Part shown: piece by piece, positions 8,775 to 17,142 of the stretch
Layout of the letters: the number at the start of each line of letters is the position of its first letter
Numbering within the stretch: the first letter of the stretch is position 1
Source of the DNA: Dethiothermospora halolimnae
Lineage (GTDB): Bacteria; Bacillota; Clostridia; Tissierellales; VENL01
DNA length: 64,000 nt
Reading direction: 5' to 3'
NCBI RefSeq assembly: GCF_037577855.1
Contig: NZ_JBAKFX010000005.1
Coordinates: forward strand, 1-64,000
Notes under the pieces: generated by a model
The model's input: the letters and a program-made list of their open reading frames with translations, nothing else
Databases searched by the model: none
What the model was told of the DNA's origin: nothing
Position numbers and translations under genes: made by a program

Positions 8775-9412
8775 CTATTTTCCCCCTCCCTGTATCTTTC
8801 AATTTTATTAATTATTTTTGATATTACATTATTCTTAACCTTAAAACTTACTTTATTTGATATAAATCTAGCAGAAATATTATGCATATCTTCAATTACT
8901 TCTAATCCATTTTCCTTTAGGGTTCTTCCAGTCTCTACAATATCCACTATTATATCTGAAAGTCCCATTATGGGAGCTAATTCAACCGAACCATTAAGCT
9001 TTATAATGTCTATATCTATTCCTTTATTGTAAAAATAATTTTTAGCTATGTTGGGATATTTGGTTGCAATTTTTAATTCTGTTACCATATCATGAATTTC
9101 AAAGCCCTTTAAAGCTGCTATAGAAATTTTACACTTACCAAAACCCAAGTCCATTATTTCATATATATTCTTTCCTTCCTCCATAATAGTATCTTTACCA
9201 ACGATGCCTATGTCAGCAACTCCCCGTTCAACATATGTGGGTACATCCGTTGGTTTAACAAATATAAATTTTATTTTTTCTTCTTCATCCTTTAAAACTA
9301 GCTTTCTAGAAGTGCTATTTAATTCTGTTTTTCCTAAGTTTATTTTTTTAAATAATTTTATGGAGTCCTCTGCTATTCTTCCCTTTGCAAGGGCTACACT
9401 TAAATATGACAT
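8771..9412 (-). CDS. hisG: ATP phosphoribosyltransferase catalytic subunit, short form
   Basis: HisG commits ATP and PRPP to histidine synthesis. At 213 residues it is the short form, which lacks the C-terminal regulatory domain and needs HisZ for activity and histidine feedback. The phosphate-binding motif DIVETGRTLKENGL is present, and the N-terminus SVALAKGRIAEDSIKLF is typical. An AGGAGG ribosome site precedes the ATG. It follows hisZ directly, as expected for the HisG-HisZ complex. Confidence 0.95.
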   Translation of the reverse strand: MSYLSVALAKGRIAEDSIKLFKKINLGKTELNSTSRKLVLKDEEEKIKFIFVKPTDVPTYVERGVADIGIVGKDTIMEEGKNIYEIMDLGFGKCKISIAALKGFEIHDMVTELKIATKYPNIAKNYFYNKGIDIDIIKLNGSVELAPIMGLSDIIVDIVETGRTLKENGLEVIEDMHNISARFISNKVSFKVKNNVISKIINKIERYREGENR

Positions 9413-9422
9413 AATTCACCTC

Positions 9423-10697
9423 CTAGTGTATTGATAAGTTTTTAAAACCTAAATTAATTTTTTTAATAAAATCATCATATTTAATATTATTGGATGTGTT
9501 TTTTACCACGTCTATAATCTTCAACCTTTCATTATCCAACAATATTAAATTGCTTTTTCTCTCCCTTTCTGCAATTTCAATATAATTTTTTAAACTATTA
9601 TCTTTATCTTTTACAACTGTAATATAACCAACATCCCTTAACTTTTCTGCTAAAAGTAATGCTCTCTTTCTATTGTTTTTAGGATAAATAACTTCATAAT
9701 CAATATTACTTCCATTAGCTCTTAACATATCTTCCCCTCCTAAACCATTAATCAACTTATCTATATTAACACCAAACCCAGTAGCTGGAATATCCTTTCC
9801 ATAATTCTCAGCCAACTTGTCATATCTTCCTCCATTTAAAATAATAGAACCATAATTGTCCATATATCCATTAAAAATTGTTCCTGTATAGTAGTGAAGG
9901 TCATTAATTAATCCCAAATCAAATGATATATAATCTTCATAACCTAGTTCTGTTATTATGTCATTAATCTCCTCCAGTTCTTTTAGTGCCTTTTCCATTC
10001 TAGAATTTAATGGGATAGTCCTTATTTCATTAATTAATCCTCCAAAATTCCCATATAGTTTAGGAAGCTTTGATATAATTTCTTTATGATTATCTAAAAT
10101 ATCTATTTTCTGTAGTAATATTTGTATCTCATCTTGATTTTTATCCTGTATTAATCTTCTCAATTTATTTTTAGCTTCAGTATTAATTTTTATATTTTCA
10201 AATACACCCCTATAAAACTCTGTATGCCCTATATCGATGGTAAAATTATCACAAAATCTTTTTAATGTTTTTATAGCTATTGATATAACCTCTGCATCGG
10301 CTAAGGTTGTATTGTTCCCAAAATATTCTATTCCTCCCTGAAGAAACTCTTTCTGTGTTTTATTAACCTTTCCTCCCATTCTAAAAATTTTTGATATATA
10401 AAATAGTTTCATCTCATCTATATCTTGATTTTTATTTGCAACGATATTGGTTATTGGAATAGTCATATCAGGTCTAAGGACTAATACCTCTCCCCTACTA
10501 TCTATAAACTTATATAGCTCATGATTACCAAAGGTTCCTTTATTATTTAAAAATAATTTATACTGTTCCATAATTGATGTGGATATTTGCCTATATCCAT
10601 ATTTTTTAAATACATCCTTTATTCCTTCATATATATTTTCTTTTACTTCATAATTGTAGATGTCCCATGTATTCTTTAAATTTTTTCCTTGTATCAT
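9423..10697 (-). CDS. hisZ: ATP phosphoribosyltransferase regulatory subunit
   Basis: HisZ is a catalytically inactive paralogue of histidyl-tRNA synthetase that activates short HisG and mediates feedback by histidine. Class II synthetase remnants are visible: LRPDMTIPITNIVA, FLQGGIEYFG and GGRYDKLAENYG. The 424 residues include a C-terminal anticodon-domain-like part, which many HisZ proteins lack. A true HisS is less likely because of its operon position next to short hisG and its divergent active-site motifs. It is the first gene of the operon, starting at ATG after GAGGTGG. Confidence 0.9.
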   Translation of the reverse strand: MIQGKNLKNTWDIYNYEVKENIYEGIKDVFKKYGYRQISTSIMEQYKLFLNNKGTFGNHELYKFIDSRGEVLVLRPDMTIPITNIVANKNQDIDEMKLFYISKIFRMGGKVNKTQKEFLQGGIEYFGNNTTLADAEVISIAIKTLKRFCDNFTIDIGHTEFYRGVFENIKINTEAKNKLRRLIQDKNQDEIQILLQKIDILDNHKEIISKLPKLYGNFGGLINEIRTIPLNSRMEKALKELEEINDIITELGYEDYISFDLGLINDLHYYTGTIFNGYMDNYGSIILNGGRYDKLAENYGKDIPATGFGVNIDKLINGLGGEDMLRANGSNIDYEVIYPKNNRKRALLLAEKLRDVGYITVVKDKDNSLKNYIEIAERERKSNLILLDNERLKIIDVVKNTSNNIKYDDFIKKINLGFKNLSIH

Positions 10698-10725
10698 AAT
10701 TCCACCTCGCTTTAGTGCTTTATTG

Positions 10726-10782
10726 CTTTACTTCGTTAAAGTATCTGGATATAATAATACTACTGTTATTTTAAAATGTCAA
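10726..10782 (-). promoter_or_regulatory. his operon promoter and candidate operator
   Basis: On the minus strand TTGACA (10777-10782) and TATTAT (10754-10759) are 17 bases apart, a good housekeeping promoter. Just downstream, over the predicted first transcribed bases, is CTTTAACGAAGTAAAG (10726-10741). It is an interrupted palindrome, and a related half-site, AAAGCACTAAAG, follows it. That placement suits a repressor operator. No T-box or His leader peptide is visible in the short leader. Confidence 0.6.
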
Positions 10783-10941
10783 GAATTTTTTATTTGAAAT
10801 TTTTTTAGGTAATCAATTCTAACATTACATTTATTATCATCAAATATTAATGTTCTATTTAACAAATAATATTATTAGAAAGTTTCTTAAAGTAATATGT
10901 TATTACTCTTAGAAAATGAAACTAACATTAGGAGGTATTTA

Positions 10942-11130
10942 ATGCATACAAGAGAAGGTTTAATACCAACAGTACTAGGCACAGCCGTTACTACCTCTGG
11001 ATTGGCAATGAAAAAAGCTATTCCCAGCTCTTTGGCTTGGGGATTAGTAGGCTTTGGTCTTGCCCATATAGTTCTAGGTTCTATTGATTTAGTAGAGCAT
11101 AGAAATGATGGTGAAATAATAGAAGGATAG
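10942..11130 (+). CDS. Small conserved hydrophobic protein
   Basis: The 62-residue product starts at ATG 10942, six bases after AGGAGG. It has an N-terminal MHTREGLIPT followed by two hydrophobic segments rich in Gly and Ala (about residues 9-22 and 28-47) and a charged tail. Similar short proteins occur in Clostridia, sometimes mislabelled as asparagine synthase. Two short membrane helices are likely. Function unknown. It points away from the his operon, and the two share a 240-bp divergent promoter region. Confidence 0.7.
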   Translation: MHTREGLIPTVLGTAVTTSGLAMKKAIPSSLAWGLVGFGLAHIVLGSIDLVEHRNDGEIIEG

Positions 11131-11187
11131 GAAGAAATGCACCTTTGTAGCTTCTTTGTTCTCAAAGTAAATGGTGCAAAAAAATAA

Positions 11188-11333
11188 GTTGGGGGATTAC
11201 GAATCCCCCAACAACTAATTATAAATCTCCCAAAAACTAATTATAAATCTCCAAACAACTAATTATGAATCTCCAAACAACTAATTACAAATCTCCAAAC
11301 AACTAATTACGAATCTCCAAACGACTAATTGAG
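11188..11333. repeat. Hairpin plus six 22-bp tandem repeats
   Basis: A stem-loop GTTGGGGGATT-ACG-AATCCCCCAAC (11188-11212) is followed by six direct repeats of exactly 22 bp from 11202 to 11333, each like AATCTCCAAACAACTAATTA plus two variable bases. The first unit is the 3' arm of the hairpin. The same hairpin without, or with a different, tandem expansion occurs at 2084, 43825, 52009 and 63640. Confidence 0.85.
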
Positions 11334-11374
11334 AATAATCAAAACGACCCTATATAGGGTCGTTTTGATTATTC
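11333..11374 (-). terminator. 42-bp perfect palindromic terminator
   Basis: A perfect palindrome (centre TATA, core CGACCCTATATAGGGTCG) includes the TAA stop of the parvulin gene. It abuts the 22-bp repeat array. Its symmetry would allow termination in both directions. Confidence 0.8.
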
Positions 11375-12118
11375 TGCTATTTCTACTTCGTATTTTTGCT
11401 TAAGTTCATTGCTCTTATTGAAGTATGCTTCGTTTTGTTTTTGAGCTACTAATTGTTGTGATAGTTGATTTTTAACTTCATCAAAAGTTTTCATTGATTC
11501 TGGTTGCTTATCAGTAACTTTTATTATGTGGTAACCGAACTGTGTTTTAACAGGCTCACTTACTTCACCTTTTTCCATCTTAAAGGCTGCTTCTTCAAAT
11601 TCAGGTACCATTTTACCCCTTGTAAATGAACCTAAATCTCCGCCTTTAGCATTTGAAGGACACTTTGAATACTTTTTAGCTCCTTCTTCAAATGAAAGTC
11701 CATCGTTTATTTCTTTTAATATTTCCTTAGCTTTATCTTCTTCATCTACTAGGATATGACTAGCTTTTACACTCTCTGGATTTTTAAATTGTTCCTTATT
11801 GTCATTATAGTATTTCTCAACTTCTTCTGGGGCTACTGAAATATCATTAAGTACTTTCCTAATAGCATATTGCTTTAGAAGATTCACTTTCATATTTTCT
11901 ACTTCTACTTTAAAAGCTTCTTCTTCTTCAAATTTATTGTCTAAGGCATTTTGATAAAATAGCTCTTGGTTAACAAGTTCAGTAAGTAATCTCTTCTTTC
12001 CTTCTTCTGAGTTAAATTGCATTGCCTGTTGTGGTCCTAATCCTCTTAATAATGCCTCTACGTCCTTTTCGGTAATTTCTTTGCCATTAACTGTTGCTAA
12101 AACTTTATTTTCGCTCAT
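11369..12118 (-). CDS. Parvulin-type peptidylprolyl isomerase
   Basis: The 249-residue protein has a SurA/PrsA-like N-terminal helical domain (about 1-110) and a PPIC parvulin domain (about 115-215). The parvulin motifs are ASHILV, GGDLGSFTRGKMVPEFEEAAF and TQFGYHIIKV. It catalyses cis-trans isomerisation at proline and can act as a chaperone. There is no signal peptide or lipobox, unlike PrsA, so it should act in the cytoplasm. AAAGGAG precedes the ATG. It is monocistronic. Confidence 0.9.
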   Translation of the reverse strand: MSENKVLATVNGKEITEKDVEALLRGLGPQQAMQFNSEEGKKRLLTELVNQELFYQNALDNKFEEEEAFKVEVENMKVNLLKQYAIRKVLNDISVAPEEVEKYYNDNKEQFKNPESVKASHILVDEEDKAKEILKEINDGLSFEEGAKKYSKCPSNAKGGDLGSFTRGKMVPEFEEAAFKMEKGEVSEPVKTQFGYHIIKVTDKQPESMKTFDEVKNQLSQQLVAQKQNEAYFNKSNELKQKYEVEIAE

Positions 12119-12202
12119 ATAAACTCTCCTTTTTAATTGTAGTCAGTTGTTATGATAACAGAAAACTAGCCATTTGTCCAATTAAGATACTACCTTATTT
12201 TT

Positions 12203-13135
12203 TTACTGACCGACTTTTTTATCCCTTTTATTTTTTACTCCAAAGTAATTGGTACCCCATACTCCTAATAATATCATAAATCCTCCCAGAAAATGGAACC
12301 AATAAAAGTCTTCATTTAATATTATTACACCAGCTAAAATTGATACTATCGTGGTTAGGTTAGCAAATACAGCGGATTTTGATGCTTCTAATTTAGATAA
12401 CATAAAATTAACCAAGAAAAATGCTATAACTGAAGATAGTACCCCCAAGTATAATACTGCTGATAGAATATCTATATTTAATAGAGGATTAAAATAATCT
12501 AATAAATCCCCATTATTAATATGTTGTATCACGGATATACCATTGAATACTATTGTTCCAATCCACATCATCACAAAGGTTATTTCCACCGGTTTAAACT
12601 GTAATGACGACTTTCTAGATAGGATATTAAAAAACCCTGCTGATATAACGGCTCCCAATAATACAAATATCCCTGCTATACTTCCTCTTACATCCATACT
12701 CCCCTTCATTATATTTATAAATATAACCCCCGCTACTGATAATATAACAAATAAAAATTGTTTTGGTGTGGGTCTTTCCTTTAAGAATATATATGCCAGT
12801 ATGGTAACAAAAACAGGTATTAAAGCTATCATCATCCCTGCTTCAGATGAAGATGTCATTTTTATACCTAAAGTCTCAAATATAAAATATGATACAGGTT
12901 GAAATAACCCTAATAATAACAATATGTGTATTCTTTTCCCTTTAAAATTTATTTTAATTATACCTATAAGTTGCAATATAGTTAAAACTGTGGCAGCCAT
13001 CATAAATCTAAATCCTAATAAATGAAATGGTTCAACTAAATCCAATGATTTTTTAGTAAACATAAATGAAAATCCAAATATAGTTGAATAAATAATCCCA
13101 GCTATTATTGGTAAGTATTTCTTATTATCTCCCAT
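12203..13135 (-). CDS. DMT-superfamily permease (EamA family)
   Basis: The 310-residue protein has ten predicted membrane helices arranged as two EamA repeats. The first begins IIYSTIFGFSFMFTK and ends with IFLKERPT; the second ends with GVIILNEDFYWFHFLGG. Such carriers export or import small metabolites such as amino acids, but the substrate cannot be read from sequence. The start is ATG after AGGGGTG. It is a single gene. Confidence 0.85.
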   Translation of the reverse strand: MGDNKKYLPIIAGIIYSTIFGFSFMFTKKSLDLVEPFHLLGFRFMMAATVLTILQLIGIIKINFKGKRIHILLLLGLFQPVSYFIFETLGIKMTSSSEAGMMIALIPVFVTILAYIFLKERPTPKQFLFVILSVAGVIFINIMKGSMDVRGSIAGIFVLLGAVISAGFFNILSRKSSLQFKPVEITFVMMWIGTIVFNGISVIQHINNGDLLDYFNPLLNIDILSAVLYLGVLSSVIAFFLVNFMLSKLEASKSAVFANLTTIVSILAGVIILNEDFYWFHFLGGFMILLGVWGTNYFGVKNKRDKKVGQ

Positions 13136-13224
13136 ATTTTATCACACCCCTTTTTATTTTCTTTTGCCACAACTTAGATTTTATATCAAAAGAAAAAATA
13201 TTTCAACACTCGAAATATTTTTTT

Positions 13225-13315
13225 GAACAAAGACGACTTTGTCCCTTCTTTGTTCTGCGCAGAGTGCAAGGTGTAGAGAGTAGGGAGTTGGTGAAACCAT
13301 AAATTTATGTAGGGA
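13225..13315. repeat. Dispersed intergenic repeat, long copy 1
   Basis: GAACAAAGACGACTTTGTC and TTCTTTGTTC form a hairpin, followed by GCAGAGTGCAAGGTGTAGAG and TAGGGAGTTGGTGAAACC-type sequence. The same order is found at 21900-21985 and 43672-43757, with shorter copies elsewhere. Non-coding. Confidence 0.7.
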
Positions 13316-13329
13316 TTGATAATATAAAG

Positions 13330-14166
13330 TTATATATCAAACACTTTTTTCAGTACCTTACCTACTCCTCCCTCATTGTTAGTACTATCAGTTACTATAT
13401 CTGCTATACTTTTAACTTCATCGGATCCATTTTTCATGGCTATACCTAGACCTGCTTTTTTTATCATTTCTATGTCATTATTATCATCACCTATAGTTAT
13501 TATCTCATGGTCTTTTATACCCTTCGCTTTAGCATATTCTTCCAAAGTAAGCCACTTTGAACCTAAAGGGTGCATTACTTCAAGCATTCCCCCAGCCACT
13601 GTTAATTTACTCATGATATGGGAACTATATTTTTTAGGATAATTTTCTTTTAGATCCCTTTCAAATTCACTAAGTTTTTTCATGTCACCAACATATACTG
13701 CTGCTAAGACCTTGGGATCTTCATATTTAAGAAAGTCCTCTATCCATTTATATCTATTCATTTTTTCTGATACATGATGGGAGTATTTTTTATTACCTTC
13801 ATCTAGCTCAAGTAATAGATCATATCCCTCTTCATAATGGTCTACATGCAATATAGGATACATATCCCTAGACTTACTCTCTTTAACCAGTTTATAGAAG
13901 TCACTTCTATTAAGATACTTTTTGACTAAGACTTTATCATCAGAGGCAGTTCTGACTATGTTCCCATTGTTGGCCATTATAACCAAGTTCATATTTAAAT
14001 CTTTAGTTAATCTTTTTGCGGCCCAATACCTTCTTCCTGTGGCAATTAGCACTTCAATGCCATCTTTATTTAATTTATTTAATACTTCTATATTTTCTTT
14101 TACTATATCTTTATTATTATTTAAAAGTGTACCATCTAAATCTATAGCTATAATTTTGTATTTCAA
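13330..14166 (-). CDS. Cof-type HAD-IIB phosphatase
   Basis: The 278-residue cytoplasmic protein has HAD motif I DLDGTLL with the aspartate nucleophile, motif II in IATGRR, and motif IV GDDNNDIEMI with the metal-binding aspartates. A cap domain of the C2B type lies between. Family members dephosphorylate sugar phosphates or flavin and PLP intermediates; the substrate is not predictable. The TTG at 14166 gives MKYKIIAIDLDG, lies seven bases after GGGGTG, and is preferred to the in-frame GTG at 14175. Confidence 0.85.
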   Translation of the reverse strand: MKYKIIAIDLDGTLLNNNKDIVKENIEVLNKLNKDGIEVLIATGRRYWAAKRLTKDLNMNLVIMANNGNIVRTASDDKVLVKKYLNRSDFYKLVKESKSRDMYPILHVDHYEEGYDLLLELDEGNKKYSHHVSEKMNRYKWIEDFLKYEDPKVLAAVYVGDMKKLSEFERDLKENYPKKYSSHIMSKLTVAGGMLEVMHPLGSKWLTLEEYAKAKGIKDHEIITIGDDNNDIEMIKKAGLGIAMKNGSDEVKSIADIVTDSTNNEGGVGKVLKKVFDI

Positions 14167-14300
14167 ATTTATCACCCCGTATTATTACCTTTTTCTATAC
14201 ATTTATTATAATTCCTTATGTCTATAGGATGCAAGGTTTATCATCTAAATAACACTATTTATTATATTTGAATATTATATAATTGAAGGGAGGCATAAAA

Positions 14301-14996
14301 ATGAGAAATCCTTATTATTGGTATTACAACACCTACTGTTATACCCCAAAACAACCTAGAAATTATCCACCTCAACAATCTTATAAAAATGAAAACCATA
14401 AACGACCTTGTATGATAGAAGATAAATATTGCGATTATTTCGACTTAGGTGATAAAGCTCCTGGTTTTACTTTGGATGGAATAGTATGCGGTGATAGAAA
14501 GAAAGTTTCTTTATCTGATTATATAGGAAAGTGGGTAGTACTATTTTTCTATGGTTCTGATTTCACCTTTGTTTGACCAACAGAACTGGCAGCGGTAGCT
14601 GAAAAGATTGATAAATTCCATGCTTTAGACGCAGAGGTATTGGCCATTAGTACAGATAGTATCTATTCCCATAAGATATTTACAGAAACATCTCCATCGG
14701 GAAGAAAGATAAATTATCCATTATTATCAGATAGAACGCAAAGAGTTTCAAAAACCTATGGAGTTTTAAACGAAGATGAAGGTTTTGCCTATAGAGGAAC
14801 TTTTATTATTGATCCTGAAGGTAAAATAAGAGCCTGGTCTGTAAATCCTCAACCTGTGGGAAGAAATATAAATGAGATATTAAGAATAATAGCAGGCCTT
14901 AAGTATAACAGAGAGACTGGCCTGGGAGTTCAAGCAGGATGGCAACCTGGAGATAAAGGTATTCCTATAGGATGGGAGTATGTTGGAAAGTATTAA
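14301..14996 (+). CDS. Selenocysteine-containing peroxiredoxin (in-frame TGA at the peroxidatic position)
   Basis: The reading frame is continuous except for one TGA at 14574-14576. It lies exactly where AhpC/Prx1 proteins carry the peroxidatic cysteine, giving GSDFTFV-U-PTELAAVAEK. Read through as Sec92, the product has 231 residues. It includes DLGDKAPGFTLDG, the Thr of the active site and RGTFIIDPEGKIRAW. A CAGC-GGTA-GCTG hairpin starts 14 bases after the TGA, within the range of bacterial SECIS elements. The C-terminal resolving Cys (VCPA) is replaced by VQAG. The first 47 residues are an unusual Tyr/Pro/Asn-rich extension with three Cys. It reduces peroxides. The start follows GGGAGG. 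Confidence 0.9.
14574..14601 (+). promoter_or_regulatory. UGA (Sec) codon and candidate bacterial SECIS
   Basis: The TGA at 14574-14576 is followed by the hairpin CAGC (14590-14593), loop GGTA, GCTG (14598-14601). Bacterial SECIS elements place a short apical loop with an early G and U about 16-37 bases after the UGA for SelB binding, and this fits. The stem is short and its lower part is poorly paired. Confidence 0.65.
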
Positions 14997-15021
14997 GGTG
15001 ACCATGTCACTTTAATACTTT
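14987..15021. terminator. Bidirectional terminator between convergent genes
   Basis: AAAGTATTAAGGTGAC faces GTCACTTTAATACTTT with one wobble. The stem contains the stop region of the peroxiredoxin and ends over the last codons of the methyltransferase, so it serves both converging genes. Confidence 0.8.
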
Positions 15022-15587
15022 TCTAACAATACACCATAATGGGTATCTGTTAAATCTAATTTATTTACTAATTTTATATTATGTTCCTTTAATATGTTTT
15101 CTAAATCTTTGTCGTCTAATCTAGCTTTTAGTGGTGGTCCACTTTCTGTATCAACCTTTTTCCATTCTATTATTGCTAGTCTTCCCCCTATATTTAATGA
15201 ATTAAGATAGTTTTTTAGGAACCTATCTTTATCATCTATTTCGTGCATTACATTGGATATTAAAATAAAGTCTATATTATTATCCCTAAGTCTAGCTGAA
15301 TATTCATCGCTATTGATGATAACCATATTTTTTATATTATTTTCCTTAATTTTTTTCCTAACTTCTTCTAACATTTCCTCTGAAGTATCTACAGCATAAA
15401 CATTCCCTTCTTTTCCCACAATTTCACTGGCAGGTATAGAAAAGTATCCAATCCCACATCCAATATCTAACATATTACTTCCCTTTTCTAATTCAAATCT
15501 CCTTAGGATTTCCCTAGGGGGAAATTTTTCTCTTCTCTCTTTATTATCTAGTTTTTCTTTATGCTTGGGATCAAATTTATGAGCCAA
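15012..15587 (-). CDS. Class I SAM-dependent methyltransferase
   Basis: The 191-residue protein has methyltransferase motif I MLDIGCGIGYFSIPAS (about 38-53), the acidic residue that binds ribose in VYAVDTSEEM, motif IV-like DFILISNVMHEI, and GGRLAIIEW. It belongs to the UbiE/Methyltransf_11 group; the substrate is unknown. A TTG at 15587, eight bases after AAGGAG, gives MAHKFDPKHKEKLD. The longer frame to 15665 would add an unconvincing hydrophobic leader that includes the ribosome site. It converges on the peroxiredoxin gene. Confidence 0.8.
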   Translation of the reverse strand: MAHKFDPKHKEKLDNKERREKFPPREILRRFELEKGSNMLDIGCGIGYFSIPASEIVGKEGNVYAVDTSEEMLEEVRKKIKENNIKNMVIINSDEYSARLRDNNIDFILISNVMHEIDDKDRFLKNYLNSLNIGGRLAIIEWKKVDTESGPPLKARLDDKDLENILKEHNIKLVNKLDLTDTHYGVLLEKY

Positions 15588-15683
15588 AGTATCATCTCCT
15601 TTATTGTCATATATACCTTTAGTTATACCCAGAAATAATAGAAATAAATAGATTTTAATTCTCATTCCTACATAAAAACGAGA

Positions 15684-15704
15684 TAGCCATTTGGCTACCC
15701 CATT
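15684..15704 (-). terminator. Short terminator after the M18 peptidase
   Basis: TAGCCA-TT-TGGCTA, extended by weak pairs, is followed on the minus strand by CTCGTTTTTAT. The stem is short, so the call is moderate. Confidence 0.5.
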
Positions 15705-15709
15705 ACTTT

Positions 15710-17011
15710 TTATAATTTATAAAATTCTTCAAAGGACTTAGTTATATAGTAATGATCCATTACTCCTCCAAGCTCTCTAATAGAATGCATAGCAAGCATT
15801 GGGTTTCCTATATCTATTGACCTAATGTCCATTTGTCCCGATGAAATAGGGCCTATAGTAGAACCTCCCCTTACATCTGAACGATTAACAAACTTTTGTA
15901 CAGGTACCCCTGCTTTTTCACATATCATCTCATACACAGCATCTGAATTACTATCTGTTGTATATGATTGATTTGCATTTATTTTTATAACTGGTCCCTT
16001 ATTTAACAATGGTCTATTTGTTGGATCATGTTTTTCCGGTGCATTTGGATGTACTGGATGGGCCATATCAGCAGAGATAATAAATGAGTTATATAAAGCT
16101 CTATAAAAATCTTCTTTATCCTTGCCTAAGCCATTTACTATTCGTTCTAAAATATTTCTTACCATAGGTGAACCGGCACCTTGTTTTGTTCTACTTCCAA
16201 CTTCTTCATTATCAAAACATATCATTACATTTGTTGCCTCTGAAGCTTCAGTGTTAGCTATTGCATTTATACCTGCATGTACCATAGCCAAATCATCAAG
16301 TTTACCTGCTGATATAAATTCATCATTTAATCCTACTATACTACCTTTTTCATATTCATATAAATAAAGTTCAAAGTCCACTATATCATTGCTATTAACA
16401 TCTAATTCCTCTGCTAATAATTTCACTAAATAGTTATCCTTTTCAAATTTCTCATTAACCATTGAAACCAGGGGTAATGTATCTTTTTGTTTATTTAATT
16501 CAACACCTTTATTTACTTTATTATTCATATGTATAGCAATGTTTGGTATTATCATAATGGGTCTTTTTATATTTATTAGTTTACTCTCTGGATTCATTAT
16601 ATCATCGCTTTTAAGTGTTACCCTACCAGCTACCGATAATGGTCTATCTAACCAGGTATTTAATATAGGGCCACCATATACTTCTGTATTTAATTTTAAA
16701 TAGCTATTTTCAGTAACTATTTCTGGAGATGGTTTTACCTTAAACCCTGGAGCATCAGTGTGACCACCTATAAGCTTAAATCCAGCTTCTTCTATATCTC
16801 CTGTTCCAATATTGAATGCTATTAGTGCAGAATCATTTTTCGTAACAAAGTATTTCTTTCCCTTTTCTATATTCCATCTTTCTGTCAACTTTAATTCATT
16901 AAAACCTTTCTCTTTTAAAATATCTTTAGTACTTTCCACAGCATGGAAAGGGCTTGGACTATTATAAATAAAGTCAATTAAATTGTTTGCAAGTTTTATT
17001 TCTTTCGTCAT
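15710..17011 (-). CDS. apeB: M18-family aminopeptidase
   Basis: The 433-residue zinc aminopeptidase matches the aspartyl/M18 family from end to end. Metal and catalytic motifs are visible: GGHTDAPGFKVKPSPE, SAGKLDDLAMV, CFDNEEVGSRT and ISADMAHPVHPN. M18 enzymes form large tetrahedral dodecamers in the cytoplasm and remove N-terminal residues during peptide turnover. The ATG follows AGGAGGTC. The gene stands alone between the methyltransferase and the DUF1292 gene. The symbol follows common usage for this family; substrate preference is not shown. Confidence 0.9.
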   Translation of the reverse strand: MTKEIKLANNLIDFIYNSPSPFHAVESTKDILKEKGFNELKLTERWNIEKGKKYFVTKNDSALIAFNIGTGDIEEAGFKLIGGHTDAPGFKVKPSPEIVTENSYLKLNTEVYGGPILNTWLDRPLSVAGRVTLKSDDIMNPESKLINIKRPIMIIPNIAIHMNNKVNKGVELNKQKDTLPLVSMVNEKFEKDNYLVKLLAEELDVNSNDIVDFELYLYEYEKGSIVGLNDEFISAGKLDDLAMVHAGINAIANTEASEATNVMICFDNEEVGSRTKQGAGSPMVRNILERIVNGLGKDKEDFYRALYNSFIISADMAHPVHPNAPEKHDPTNRPLLNKGPVIKINANQSYTTDSNSDAVYEMICEKAGVPVQKFVNRSDVRGGSTIGPISSGQMDIRSIDIGNPMLAMHSIRELGGVMDHYYITKSFEEFYKL

Positions 17012-17142
17012 ATCAAGACCTCCTGTTTTTTATATTTAATAGATTCTATAAGTGTGTAAAACCTATTTATACCAGCTGAACTTTTGCCCCTCCTTTATCT
17101 GTGCAAAGTTCAGCGATCAAAGGTGAAGATTAATAAAGTTTA

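Noticed and set aside
9423..10697. Histidyl-tRNA synthetase
   Set aside because: It lies directly before short-form hisG in the his operon and its synthetase motifs are divergent, so HisZ is favoured.
14283..14576. Truncated peroxiredoxin pseudogene ending at TGA
   Set aside because: The frame continues without any other stop for 140 codons, the TGA is exactly at the catalytic codon, and a SECIS-like hairpin follows. Recoding is the better reading.
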